Source of the DNA: Marsupella aquatica | Lineage: Eukaryota; Marchantiophyta | DNA length: 64,000 nt | Assembly: GCA_973895155.1 (NCBI GenBank) | Contig: OZ316898.1 | Coordinates: 7,316,001-7,380,000, forward strand | Direction of reading: 5' to 3' | Shown: one piece after another, positions 34,850-46,859 of the stretch | Position numbering within the stretch: position 1 is the stretch's first letter | How the letters are laid out: every line of letters starts with the position of its first letter | Translations under genes and position numbers: made by a program | Notes under the pieces: generated by a model | Databases searched by the model: none | Told to the model about the DNA's origin: nothing | Seen by the model: the letters and a program-made list of their open reading frames with translations, nothing else

Positions 34850-36435
34850 GTGAGATGCATCATGACTTGGAGGTATTAATCATTTGTGATCCCCTTACTT
34901 GCAATTCCCTCTTCTCACCATCAAATTGTCCACAAAATACTGCTCCGTAGGCAATGCCACTGGGTCCCAATTCCTGATCTGCTGTAGACAGAGTGAATGG
35001 CCTGCAAGCAAGATAGAAAAATGTAGCAACCTTGAAAGACCGTTTGGGCTTCCCAACACCAAAAAAACAGGACAAGAACTCAAAATCTAAAATATGCCAA
35101 TAAATTGTCAATTTTATTCAATGGTTCAAGATCTTCCTAATCACAATGTCAAAATATAGAATTGAAGATTTTGAAAGCATTTCAAGTGTGTATGATGTCC
35201 CTAAAAAATACAAATGACACTGACTATGATCTATATTTGCTTTCCATGCAACTCATGTTTGTACAAGTTGTGCCTGGCTTCTATGTACTACTCAATGCAA
35301 ATTCCTAGACAAGTCTGAGATAAAAAAAAATGACTTCAAAGTGTCCATTATCTCAGGTGATATATATTTTGATACAGTTTCATCCCCATTGGCTTTGGCT
35401 TCAACTCCTCTGCTTTTGCATCTGCTTCAGAGGGGCACTATTCAAATCTTATAGCCCAAAGTTGTTCTCCAGTCATCTATCACATAGATAATGGTCCATA
35501 ACAAAATCATCACCTGTTAACAAATTTCTTTTCGCTTCTACTCATCCCTATAATTGCAGGACTCCTTGAAGGACTATCTTCTCATCAACTCCAATCCATT
35601 AGCTTTATTGACCTGGATCACAAGATCACCAACCTGGACAACAAAACAATACATGCATCATGTGCCACTGCCATCTTCGCAACAAAAGTGCTCGCACTCC
35701 AAGTTTCCACAGTGAGGACTGTCACACCATTCTAAGTGGTAGAATTAAAAAATGTGTTATCTAGGTTTGAGGCTTTTGTATGTGTTTTTTTTAGACTTAG
35801 TTTAAGGTTTGTGTATGTTAAAGGATAGTTATGGCTTGCAGGCCTCATCTTTTGATATCATGTAGAGTCTTCAAGCATGAGCTCTGACATCTATGGTGTG
35901 GTTGGCTAGATAGCGTGCACGTAACCCTCACCTGGGCCCTCACTCTTAATTAATATGCTGAGGAACTTTGAACGCTTGAAGGTGATTTCTTTCTATTTCA
36001 GTGAAATCACGGGATGATTTTAATATTGGGGCAAATGATCTGGGAATTTGAAGCCCCTATGGACCGCAAGGTTGGTCTTTGGAAACCCCATGGACCACAT
36101 TTCTCAGAATTTGAGTTAAATTGTAATACCTTGATATTCATAAATTTCAATACTTTTTGGTTTTGGGATATACTGGAGGTCAGCTACACTCAAAGGGACA
36201 GCTTTTTTTTGCCCATTTTCGTTGATTTTTCATCATAAAATGCAAGGGTGTAAATTTTGTTAGATTAATTTTCATTATGTTAATATACTCAATATTGGAA
36301 AAAAATAAAATAGTGGCGTCCTATTATATCCAAAAAGCGGCCAAACAAGCCAGAGTCTAGAGAGGTAGAGAAATTCTCTAGGTCATTGCATTGTACGTAA
36401 GGGGGTAAACATATTAATAAATGACCTCATAGTCA
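32381..36435. other. Gene-free repeat-rich stretch
   Basis: No gene is supported. Contents include a GC-rich island with loosely repeated gaccgaggggaggc phrases (about 33.13-33.33 kb), a TC microsatellite (34.81 kb), and AT-rich sequence. A long minus-strand frame at 32895-33500 is low-complexity over the GC-rich repeats and is not called. Confidence 0.5.
34809..34847. repeat. (TC)n microsatellite
   Basis: About 19-20 uninterrupted TC units. Confidence 0.95.
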
Positions 36436-36751
36436 CAAGTATTTGTTCGATGGACCCCCCAAAATGAAAAGTGTTATTTGATGAAACCCATGAGGTTCTG
36501 GGTAGGTTTATGTAAGTTAGCAAAAGACTTAATGGGGCTCTTGCAGGGAAACAAACCCCAATAAATCACTTTTAAAAGAATGGGTCTCGTCAGGGACTTC
36601 TTTTCCTTGCAGGCCCCATCAAGTCTTTTAGATATTTAATGGTATTAAGGTCTATCCACAGCTGGATCCCTGGGACCAGGTCTATCAAGGGTCTGCATCA
36701 TTCTGAGGTCCAATCAAGGGACACTTTTCATTGTGGGGGGTCATATACCTC
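36436..36751. mobile_element. Mutator-like non-autonomous element, decayed
   Basis: The left end reads caagtatttgttcgatggac and then cccccaaaatgaaaagtg. The right end, read on the other strand, is gaggtatatgaccccccaca and then atgaaaagtg, so the two ends are inverted copies over about 40 bp. They match the ends of the element at 47682. Flanks are catagtca and gatagtaa, an imperfect target duplication. There is no coding content. Confidence 0.6.
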
Positions 36752-37051
36752 GATAGTAATCGAAAACCTTGGCGAGAACCTGGGTACTGGTCATGTTTCC
36801 AGGAAAAAATATGGATTATTTATTTACCTAAGTATTAGGTCTCCAATTTCAGGAATACTTGTAAATCCTAGTGTTAAAGAGTGTCCAGTTTGAAATGAGG
36901 ACCTGGTTGCGGGTTCAACTCGCTCAGTTGCAATGTCAGGCACCTTTTGGGGGCCACTTCAATTGGGAGCGTCCCCACTAGGCGTCTCACATATGGCCAG
37001 TTGCGGGAAATTTCAGCGCCCGGGAGTATCGGGGCCCGGGCCTCCAGACAG

Positions 37052-37087
37052 GACTGGTCGGGCACCGATTGTGGTGCCCGACCAGTC
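37052..37087. repeat. Perfect 15-bp-arm GC-rich hairpin
   Basis: GACTGGTCGGGCACC, a 6-base spacer (gattgt), then GGTGCCCGACCAGTC. The arms are exact reverse complements and mostly G/C. No T-run follows, and no coding gene lies next to it. It may be the end of a transposon or an RNA structure. Confidence 0.85.
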
Positions 37088-37330
37088 ATGCCCGGGACAT
37101 TTACACCGGAAACCCCACCCTACAGCACTTAGCCCTTCATGCAAACCAGCACAGAGATTGCGCAAAACAACACAGGAACAGCGTCACGTCTACTCTGCGG
37201 CATCTCCATCCGCGACCCGTCTCAGAATTGACTACCTCAACATTTCTTGGCCCGCATCAACACTGTCAAAGTGTGCCCTATTGAGTCTCGGGTCCCCGGT
37301 TTTTCAAATTTTTTTTCCATAATTGAGATG

Positions 37331-37575
37331 CCCTATTGTAGAGTACGGGGATTTACGGGGACTTTTCTGGGGTTTCGTGAATTCATTTGGTGGTTGGGGG
37401 TCAACACTCCCACTCCCTTCTGGCCTTCTGGGGGCCACTTCAATCTGACGTCTCCCTTACTGTAGAGGGCAGTACTTTCTTAAAGTGCATGCGGGGATTT
37501 TTTGTGGAAATTTGGGATGTTTTCGGGGTTCCATGACTTCTTTAAGGGGTGGGGGTAAAACACTCCCACTCCTAA
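37331..37575. repeat. Diverged tandem duplication, about 120 bp
   Basis: Two units share tgtagag, cggggattt, a tttc-ggggtt segment and a closing gggggt-aacactcccactcc. An earlier gggggccacttcaat phrase (about 36.95 kb) also recurs at 37.43 kb, so this block is built of old duplications. Confidence 0.6.
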
Positions 37576-39518
37576 TGGCGGGACCCAGGTTCCATGGGGA
37601 CCGCGGTTCCCGCTAATGGGTTCAGTGATGCATGCCAGTGACGCAGCCACGCTGCTGCGGGTTGACGACGTAGGGTGGCTGCTCCGTCCAGCGAGTCGAG
37701 TGTGTTCCCTGCATCTGCCGTCGTGTGCTCGGCACGAAGTACACGGGCCACGCACGGCGGGCCTTACGCCCTGCCCGTGCCCTTCCAGGGTGTACCTGAT
37801 CGGGCGTTTTCACTCACTCGACGGACTCATTGGCCAACGTCTGGCGGTGCAGCGGATGCCTCGACAGGTGGAGTTTGGCAAGCCGGACGGACGAGACGGA
37901 CTCTGATATTGGGCCGTCTGACGAGAGCAGCATCTTGTTTTTTAGGTGCCAATTTTCGCCATTTTCCACCTCCCCCAAAAGCGAAAACTCGCTAGATTCT
38001 TTGTATAACATTCCTCACTTTCAGACCCCATCATGGACCCCATTTGCCAAAATCTAAGTGTTGCTTTGTAATTCTAGGGATATATATTAGAAAATAATTC
38101 AAGAAAAAATGACAAAGAATATTTCTAACATCTCCCCTAAGGGCTCCCTTAGAGAGACTGAGATTTGCCACACACCTGACAAATACACTGTAGAGACTAA
38201 TACACTGGAGAGCAGATGTCGATGCAAGGAAACGATATATGGGGGGATTGGGCTATGGCAGATGAGAATGAGAATAATGTGCCTGAAATTGCTTGACACA
38301 TCGCACATGGGAATTAGAGCTCTTTTCACTTTGTTTCAAATGAGACATTATGGCCCACAATGCCTGGGAGTACAACTTAAGGTCGATCAAAGTTTGGAAG
38401 GGGAAAAATGAGAGCCCTAAATTTAAGGTATATAAGACCTTCTGTTCCTCAAAGGTTTTACAGACAATGTTTGGTTCCCCAAAACTGTTCCTCCATTAAC
38501 TGTGTCGAATCAGTACACTTCACCAAATGTAATCTGAGCTAACGAATCGAAGACATTTAAATTCAGTTTTTTGATGATGTGGAGTTAACAATTGGGCAGG
38601 TGTTGTGACCCCCTAGTAGTATATAATGAAAGAAAACAAATCAGAATGCCAGGATTTGGGACCATGTATTTTACTTTCATTTTACATTGTGAAATCTCTG
38701 TACATTGTGGTCATTGCATAATTGCGTCCCCAAAGTTCCCTCAAATCAAGAGGTGTGTTGTTGAAAATAAGCGACAAAGCTAGCGAAAGTCTTTATTATT
38801 TACACTTTGCCGTCTGACAGAAAGAAGACGTCGACGAAGGACGAGATCAGAGGATCGTACTATGGTGATGAGAATAAGTAGGGCCTGCTGCCTCGAACTT
38901 TTTGTCACATCACACATCACATAGCTACTCTGGATTTGGCATCTCCTAAAGACGAGAGCCTTCACATCACCATCTTTCCCGACGATCGAGCAATTGTCTC
39001 GACATTGGCTTGCTTGATTGCTCGCTAGCTGCTGGAGAGAATCTCGGATTGCTAGCTCCCAGTGATCGTGCCTGCCGAGAATCTAGCGGGACACGTAAAG
39101 TTGGCTTTTGCCCAACATTCTCCAGATTCGAGGGTCGATTGCTCTTCGCATAGTCGGCTGCACTGCACTGTACTGCACTGCCTGCCTTCCGAATCGATTA
39201 TTCCACCTCTCTTACTCATTAGCTGTACACCAACTTTTACCACGGTAGCTGCACTCATGCCCCTTCTGTCCGTTCCTTTCAATTGCGGACAGAATTGAAC
39301 CAATTGTTACTTCGTTACACGTTCATTTGCCCTTCTAGTTCGTTCATTTGCCCTTCTAGTTGGGTTGACTGGCGGTTGCTCCTGTTCTTCAAAGTCTGCT
39401 TTACATCGATCAATTCGGCTAGCTTCTTCGTCAGTAGCTGGCTTCTTCGAGTCCGCCGCTGTGTACACAGCTTCCAGTTTCACTAGCTCAACAGTCGGAG
39501 ACGATATATTTATCGACA
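37576..39518. other. Gene-free stretch before the metallothionein-like gene
   Basis: No gene is supported. Just upstream of the gene at 39519 are a two-copy 21-bp repeat (gttcatttgcccttctagttc at 39321 and 39342) and a short tgcactg repeat (about 39.16 kb). No clear TATA box was found. Confidence 0.45.
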
Positions 39519-40610
39519 ATGTCGTGCGGAACCGGATGTGGATGCTGCCCCAAGTGTGGGTGCCACGTGCGGTGCACGTAAGTAGTCATGATGAATCCCG
39601 AAATAATATCTTTGAGGTGCTGTAGTTTTCTTTGGTTTGGGATTGGTTCATACATGACATACTTACACCCTAGGTAACCTTTATCCTCCGAGCGACCACA
39701 CATTAGATAACTCTTCCTAAATTGCTCAAGATTTTGAAAGTCAACCAGTTTTGCATTCCTGTTCAAATGGGTTCATTCTCGTGCGGTTGGATGCTCTCCG
39801 GTAGCCAGTAGCCATTACGTTCTCTAGTTACTTATGCACTCGTTAGCATGCATACTGTCCTAGCGAGAAGTTTGCCATTCATACTTCGAATGTCATGATC
39901 ATCTGTACAAGGTCGAGTGAATGCCGTATCAAACTTTGAATTCTGCCGAGAATTGCATGTCTGTCTGTTCCTCTTCTGATCTGTACCAGCTAGAGTGATA
40001 GAATGTCATAGAATTTCGCAAAGGTTTGCGATCGATGATTCGCTTTGGGATCGAGGATGCGCTTTAGAATCTATCGAGACATTGCTGATAAGTCTCTAAG
40101 AAGTCACCCGGGCGGCTACCTCATGGAAGGATTTATATCAGATATAGCGCTTTTGGGGCTAGGCTCCAAATGTGCACTTTTCTTTCAGTTCGGGTTCAGG
40201 GTTTCTATGCCAATGGCTGCATTGCCTGTAGTCAGAACCTTGCATGTCCATTGTTCCTCACTGGGTTTAGGGTTTAAGTCTTTAAGCTCAGGTTTTGAGT
40301 TTAATGCTCTATTGTCGACGGAACCTATTTATCTCGTTAACATATTGACTTGCTTGCTTGATACCGAACTCAACCCATGTGCCTTGGGCTGACGAATACG
40401 CGTAGAATAACATTTCTGACCCGCAGGTGTAACAAGAGGTATGCTGATGTCCCTTCAACAGTGGGCGGGCATCTTGCCCTTCACATCAGGTACACACAGG
40501 AGCATCTCCACTCTCTACATTTCATGCTCGAATTCTTAATGCAAATACTCAGAAACGGTGTGATGGAAGGCATATGTCCCGAATGGAAGATGTTCCAGTC
40601 AGTCGCCTAA
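39519..40610 (+). CDS. Metallothionein-like small protein (exon 1 solid, exon 2 tentative)
   Basis: Exon 1 (39519-39577) encodes MSCGTGCGCCPKCGCHVRC plus two bases of a Thr codon, then a strong GTAAGT donor. Seven Cys in 19 residues, in CxC, CC and CxxC arrangement, is metallothionein-like and would bind Zn or Cu by thiolate. The proposed exon 2 starts at 40427 after cccgcag, restores the frame and gives T-C-N-K-R-Y, completing another Cys-x-Cys. It runs open to a TAA at 40610 and adds about 60 residues with few Cys. That tail is long for a metallothionein, so a further splice (for example at AG/GTACAC near 40489) or a different second exon is possible. The phase-2 intron inside Cys-x-Cys and the CPxCG core resemble the cysteine-rich genes at 12774 and 17017. 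Confidence 0.55.
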
Positions 40611-40965
40611 TTCACGCAGTTCACCCAAAGTTTATTGGAAAGGAGTCTTTGGATTCTGAAATAATGCTCATTCTCCGGTGGCAGTGGGAAAGGTGAGTAA
40701 TGAAAAATTGTCCACCTCTCTTGCAGACTGGTTACTCAGTTCCTCGAGCAGCTCAAATTTTTCTCGTGATAAGGAGGTAAATAATGAATTTGCGCTGTCT
40801 TTTATCCCAGTATCATGATTTTCTTTGCATTCGAATACTATATAACTCTAGCAACTTGAATGTTAGGTATATGCGAGAATTCACTTGAAGAGATGATATT
40901 AGGGTGCCTTCATATTAAACATGCGTCTCTCACAATGGAGCCTGTCGCAGTCTTTTCAAATCTCT

Positions 40966-41138
40966 GACTTGTCGCACTTGTAATGTGGTATCTCACTGTG
41001 CACCAAGTCAATGTCTCTTAATGACGTATGTATACTGGTGTTTCCCTCTATGTGACTTGTCGCACTTGTAATGTGGTATCTCACCGCACCAAGTCAATGT
41101 CTCTTAATGACGTATGTATACTGGTGTTTCCCTCATGT
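40966..41138. repeat. 88-bp tandem duplication
   Basis: The unit beginning gacttgtcgcacttgtaatg starts at 40966 and again at 41054. Copy 2 lacks a few bases (tcaccgcacc versus tcactgtgcacc). Confidence 0.88.
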
Positions 41139-41475
41139 TACTAGGCAAATCAGCATGGCAAAGGATGATCAAGAGCAACTGGTCTATCAATTTTGTATCG
41201 AGTTTTGTATCCGTAGAGGGTGGGGCATGACATATTAATGCAGGACCCTTTTCCAGTGAGTGGCTCGACGCCCATGAAAATAAGTTCTGTGACCGAATAC
41301 CAAGTCTTACGTGGTCTACAATTCTCAAACTTGAAAGGGACTCGGCTTTTGTTACTTCTGACTCGCGGAAACCTGAGAGGAAACATCGTTCTCGGGGTGA
41401 TTTCTAAATTTTGGAGGAAGTAGCTGGGCCGTTATTCGTTGATAATGACTCGTTAGTTGTTAAGTAGGCTGGTAG

Positions 41476-41622
41476 ATGGACTTGGACGCAAGGAGCTGCC
41501 GATGCGGAGAGTGCTGCCGATCTCACTGGACAAGTACCTCTCGACCACGAGATCATACTGATTTCCGTGCAGCCCTTAATTCGATCCTTCAAATCTGCAG
41601 TAAAGCTACCTCCAATTCATGA
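41476..41622 (+). CDS. Short cysteine-rich frame (48 aa), uncertain
   Basis: ATG-initiated frame starting MDLDARSCRCGECCRSHW. Four Cys within seven residues (CxCxxCC) recall a thiolate cluster, and a fifth Cys is near the end. It lies 0.9 kb downstream of the metallothionein-like gene on the same strand, so it could be a further exon or a separate small gene. The acceptor in front (gcaag) is weak, and chance cannot be excluded. Confidence 0.25.
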   Translation: MDLDARSCRCGECCRSHWTSTSRPRDHTDFRAALNSILQICSKATSNS

Positions 41623-41797
41623 CGCCATCAAAGGCAGCTGGAGCATCGCCGCAGCGAGAGGGTAGTTCAAGTTTTTGTGAGGAGAGACTGTGCTAGGCAG
41701 ACGTTACGTTCTCAAAATGTAGTACATGGATTCCCACCATTCATCGTCGAAATTTACTCTCGCTATTATGAAACGCGAAACACAATTTTGCTGTACG

Positions 41798-41885
41798 TAT
41801 GGTAATGTGTGGTTCTCAGCGAGAAGTTGTTACTTTCCTTATGGTGATGTGTGGTTCTCAGCGAGAAGTTGTTACTTTCCTTATA
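41798..41885. repeat. 42-bp tandem duplication
   Basis: Two almost identical units (tatggtaatgtgtggttctc and tatggtgatgtgtggttctc) follow each other, both ending in gttgttactttcct. Confidence 0.9.
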
Positions 41886-42796
41886 ATGCTGGTATAACTG
41901 TGGTTGAACAATCGAACGCAAAGAGAGATCATCCGATTCCTTAAATGTGAACTAAATGATGGCCGAGTTTTCATTTATATGATCTGTAATGTCGAACTGA
42001 TACATTGTCTATCGTTCATTTTCGCACCGTATTTCTGCACCAGCGAATTAGAGGATGTCGATCAACGCTTAGCTACATGAATGGCCGTGACCGCAAAAGT
42101 AATGAAGGAATATGTTCACAGATGCAAAAGGACTTGAACTATAACCTACGTCCGTAATAAGAAACACTCTTTGAAACACCGCTCTCTAGTTTCAAGGAGT
42201 TTCAAGTCCAGAAGTTGACATTAAGTCAAGAGTTGCCCACAAAAGAAAATGATTTTTTACTCAGCAGCACTTTCTTCGTACCCACAAGGAGCTGCAACTA
42301 CTGCCAGAAGGACGGGACTAGAAGCCTCACGACACTGAGCACAATTACCAAGCAATGGTTCGGCCCACTGATTTCACGTGAAACTTAAGTCGACTTCGGA
42401 AACCCAAGACGACGTACTCAGCCAGTGCTTCGCGATGACCCCGAAACTCTTTTCTGGCTGCGTGTCGCATGGATTGCATTGCAGAACTTAGATACTAACA
42501 CTAGTACGTCTACGGATAACCAGCCAGCTGATTGATCTATCGATGCCCCACCAATGTTTCTTACGTACATCACGCTTTATTTCACTGACCTTGACTGTGT
42601 GAGGTGCTGCGGCTGTTGAGTCGTTGTCTGTGTTGGTGACTGTAGCATGGGAATTACAAACCTTTTTTTCTTTTCATAATTTCTGGAAAGCCCTCAAATG
42701 GCTAAAGTAAAGCCTAGATGGACAGAGGGATTTGCTCTAAAGCCCATGGATTTCCAAAACTGGGATGAATTGACTCAGAATATCAAAATCTGCTCA
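41886..42796. other. Gene-free stretch
   Basis: No gene, repeat or motif is supported here. Confidence 0.5.
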
Positions 42797-42806
42797 AATA
42801 ACACTC

Positions 42807-43767
42807 GAGATATATGCTTGATGGGTCCCGGTGAACCTTTCTTACCTGATGGGTCCCTAGGTAACATTTTTTATCAAATAGGACCCCTCTTAATGACCAG
42901 TACACCGGTTCTTGTGTGGTGCCTACACCTGTCCTTGTGTGATGTCTACTATGGATGGTGACTCCAAGCGAACTGCACAGTTGAACCGTGCGGTCAACTT
43001 TACATGGTCGACCGAGAAACCATAGAGATTATTCGGGAGAAACCGCAAAAAGCGACTGCCGCTGTCGAAACTGCGATTTGAAGACAATATGCATTATGTC
43101 TTCGAATTCACTGGGTTAATGCCTGAAGACACAATGGATTATGTCTTCGGGTTCAAATTTTTACCGTATCGTGGGGTAGTTATTAGGTATGTTTTTCACG
43201 TTGCACACATGGGTTTTTCACGATGTTTTCATGCACGACTGTCAGCATCAGTGTGGGGTACCTCCAAATGTCCACAAGGAATATTCAAGTTCAATGTTCG
43301 GAATTTGCCTACTGCCGCCACAACAAAAATTGGCAAATGATTGATAAAATCATAATACTCCCCTATGCAATGCATACAAACAATTTCAAAAGAAGACAGA
43401 CCCAAAGGTGTCGGGGTACACCATAAACCCTAAACCTTGAAACACGGGAAGACATAATCCATTGAGTCTTCAGGCATTAACCCATTGAATCCGAAGACAT
43501 AATGCATATTGTCTTCAAATCATAGGTTCGACAACGATAGTCGCTTTTCGCGGTTTCTCTCAAATCATCTCTGTGGTTTCTCGGTCGACCATGCAAGGTT
43601 GACCGCACGATTCAACTGTGCAATTTGCTTGGAGTCACCATACATAGTAGGCACCACACAAGAACAGGTGTACTGGTCATTAAGAGGGGTCCTACTTGGT
43701 AAAAAAAGTTATCTAGGGGCCCATCAGGTAAGAAAGGTTCACCAAGGGCCCATCAAGCATATATCTC
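42807..43767. mobile_element. Long-inverted-repeat element, Mutator-like (961 bp)
   Basis: The left arm (42807 to about 43160) and the right arm (about 43435 to 43767) are inverted copies over about 330-350 bp, separated by a loop of some 275 bp. The ends are GAGATATATGCTTGATGGG and its complement. They are flanked by an exact 10-bp direct repeat AATAACACTC (42797-42806 and 43768-43777). Target duplications of 9-11 bp and long terminal inverted repeats are typical of Mutator-like elements. There is no transposase. A transcript through it would fold into a very long hairpin. Confidence 0.85.
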
Positions 43768-43777
43768 AATAACACTC

Positions 43778-46688
43778 TTGATAATTTTGATTCACATGTG
43801 ATCTGTAAGTTGGGGCTCATGCAAAACTACTCAGGGTGTCCATCATCAAAGTGAAGAGTCATCTACCAAAGTGTTAAGTTGGTGCTCGTGTCCAAGTAAT
43901 GAGGGTGTTCTTCACAACAGTGAAACATCCGTTGATGGTTAGTTTATAATATTTGATTATTTTTGCACTCATCTGTGATGGACCAAATGGTTTCAGAAAA
44001 AAGTTGTAACTCTGTGAGATAATAGATTGGACATGAGAGAACATGCTCGAAATTTTGAGATACAACAAAGTTCTAAAAGTTGTTTAAAGTAATGTACAAG
44101 TTAGTTAAAAACTAACATTTCACAGTTAGTTGGGACACCTTGAAAACCTACTCAAGGCTTCCTTCTCAAAAGTGAAGAGTCATTCTTAAGATAGCCTGAG
44201 AATGTGAATTTGGGTGTAAAGCTAAGTAGTTTCTGTTGCAGTCCATGGGGATGGGCAAAACAAACCTCTCAGTCCATCTGGGCTTAAGTCTCCTCAAAGG
44301 GCATAGAGAAACAAAGAGACAAACTCAAATGAGCAGTCAGAAAAGGGAGCTCCTTTGGAAAGATCACCCAAAAAGGTCATACGCTCAATAGGCAATGGAG
44401 GAGCTTCTAAGCCAGATCAGCGGCAATATTACAGCCAGACTGACCCATAAGCCAGCAACTGCACTACTCAGCAAATGGAACTTTTTTTTGCCTGGGAAAA
44501 ACCAAATGAATTACATTAAAAAAGCCAGCATACAACAGGGGGTGACCCACACATTAGAAAATGGCTTAAAGACTCAGGGTTTCCTTCATAAAAGTGAAAA
44601 GTGAATCTTCAAGCCATTTTCTAACAAAGAAATCCCTAATCTATTCACCAATGCTGTACAGTTATCAAGCAGTGAGCTAATGCAAAGAGTCCGCTGATGC
44701 AGAGGAAGGTACAGACTAAAAGTACAAAACAGAATAGCATACCTAGGAGAAGAAAGTCTCTAACAAAACGATTTCAGTCTTCTAGAATGATTCAAGCAGT
44801 CTCACCCCACTGCCTATGATTTGAATCTGTTTGGGCTCTAATATAGCCCATGCACCAGCTAGATGTATGTGTTTTAGTGATGATCCAGTTGCAGTCGCTT
44901 ACCTGTTTATATAGAGAGACAGTGGCCCTAGAGCTATCATATCAAGGAGATGTGTTTTTTTTTGTTAGAGTGTTTGGCTGGGAGCCATCAGGTGTGAGTT
45001 TTGAAACTCACTGAGGACAATCATGAGCTGAAATTTTGGGGCTTGAAATGCAAGTAAATGCGTAAGAGCTCTGCATGGAAAAACAATTATTTAATCCTTG
45101 TGAGGGTGCAATATCTTGGCTGGAACCCAGGTTCCTGCAAATGTTTTCATGTGTTGAGGGCAAGCCAAATTCTCCCAAGGACCTGATATAAAATGAAGAT
45201 CCAAAGTGAACTCAGTGGACGGCATGACAGGCGCAACTAAATTAATGTCAGGTCACTAACTTCCCATGATCAGTCCATTCAACTATGCATGAGCTTCTTG
45301 AATTAATTGAGATGTGTTCTGATCAGGGTTACTTGTCTTCCCTTAGGTGTATTAGTTCCTATAATGCTGTTGCTTTCTGCAACCTGGCCTGCAAGTGTAT
45401 GGTGCCTTGTGGAGGGACGGCATAATTATCGAAGCACGGAATATATGGATTGGGTGTAATGCCGAAGCATGAGTCCAATTCTCCACAAGGAAGGCTGCCC
45501 AATGGATTTTAATTTGTTGGGTGTGGTATTGACAGTAGTTGTAGTAATTTCTCTCGATTTTCAGAAGTAAATGATGGCCTTAAGGATCTGTGGTCCCATG
45601 GGATGTCTGGCAGAGCAGTGGATGAGTTCACTACCAAGTTAAGTGCAATATCCCCTCTAATGATGTCTCATTATGAGATTTCAATAGAACTTTGTGGAGG
45701 ACTTTGATATGTTATCCTAGGATAAGTTTGTTGCCTGAGTCATCAATATATCATTGTTATGTGCAAAGCCCCAGTAGCTTTTCACACAATGCCAAAAGTA
45801 TAGGGCAATATGCACCTTGACTAGACTTTTGTCCCTGCCTGTTCAATGGCACATGAATTTAACTCAAAATGTGATGGCAAGAATTTATTTGTGGTGTGGC
45901 AATGTGTTTTTTTATAGCAAAATAAGTTTAAAATTTAAAAGTTTGGATGATTATAATAAACCAAAGGGGGTTTTACATGGGATGGGTTTTTTTTTAATCT
46001 AACAAGATGAATTTCAATGTTCCCAACAAATATGATCAGGGGTGCTAGGGGTGCTTTGGTCACATGTATACTTCATTACTTTAAACTTGCTGAGGGCCCA
46101 GGGACTGAGAAGGGCATGCTCACCAACGCCCCTGCCAGGAGCATTGCAGACAAGGACATATTTGCTGGACCATCCAATACATTCACTAGCTCAGTCAAGG
46201 CACCTCCGGCAAAGCACCAGCTTCCACTACAGTAGCTGAGACGTACCCTAAACTTAATATACATAGTAACATATTAGTTTAGCCATACTGTAGCAGAGTT
46301 CGGTCATATATATGGCCGCACCCAATCTTTGTACTTGCGTATCAAACACTATAATAAGAAGTTCTGCCACTTTTTGAAGTTTTAGAATTGTTTTTCTGCG
46401 CCACAGAAAATCCCACAGCAAAACTAGAAGAGAAAATTAAAAACAAGCCCAAACAAAAAGTTGGGGGAAAATCTTCTTCATCCTCCACTTGATACTCTTC
46501 AATGTATTTGCAAGTACAGTCCCTCCCCTTGATATACTCATTGTGCTCTTGTCCAACCCTTGGCACTGTATTCTTTGCATTCCCCTTGTATTCCCCTCTA
46601 CCCCAATGTACTCCCCATGTGACATGCAATGCAAGGAGAGTGTCCTTGCCCCTCCCCTTGACACTCCCATGAAATGAGTACATTCAAT
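43778..46688. other. Gene-free stretch
   Basis: No gene is supported. Short frames such as 44395-44604 (+) have no motif. The text near 44.47 kb (tttttttgcctgggaaaaac) resembles a retroelement tail, but no boundaries can be set. Confidence 0.5.
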
Positions 46689-46772
46689 GAAAACTAACAT
46701 ATTTGGCAAATGGACTGTGTATTTGAATGAAAACGAACATATTTGGCAAAATTGACTGTGTATTTGAATGAA
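46689..46772. repeat. Two copies of a 40/41-bp unit
   Basis: The gaaaac-aacatatttggcaaa unit followed by tgactgtgtatttgaat is present twice in tandem. Confidence 0.85.
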
Positions 46773-46859
46773 AGAGCAACTGGTTAGGGGCCAAACTACT
46801 CTAGGCCGGGGTGGCAGGGTTAAGGGATGCATATACGAGGGGACCATCACATATGATAG

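Noticed and set aside
37616-37995. GC-rich overlapping frames near 37.6-38.0 kb
   Set aside because: Several frames are open on both strands because of GC content, and none has a motif.
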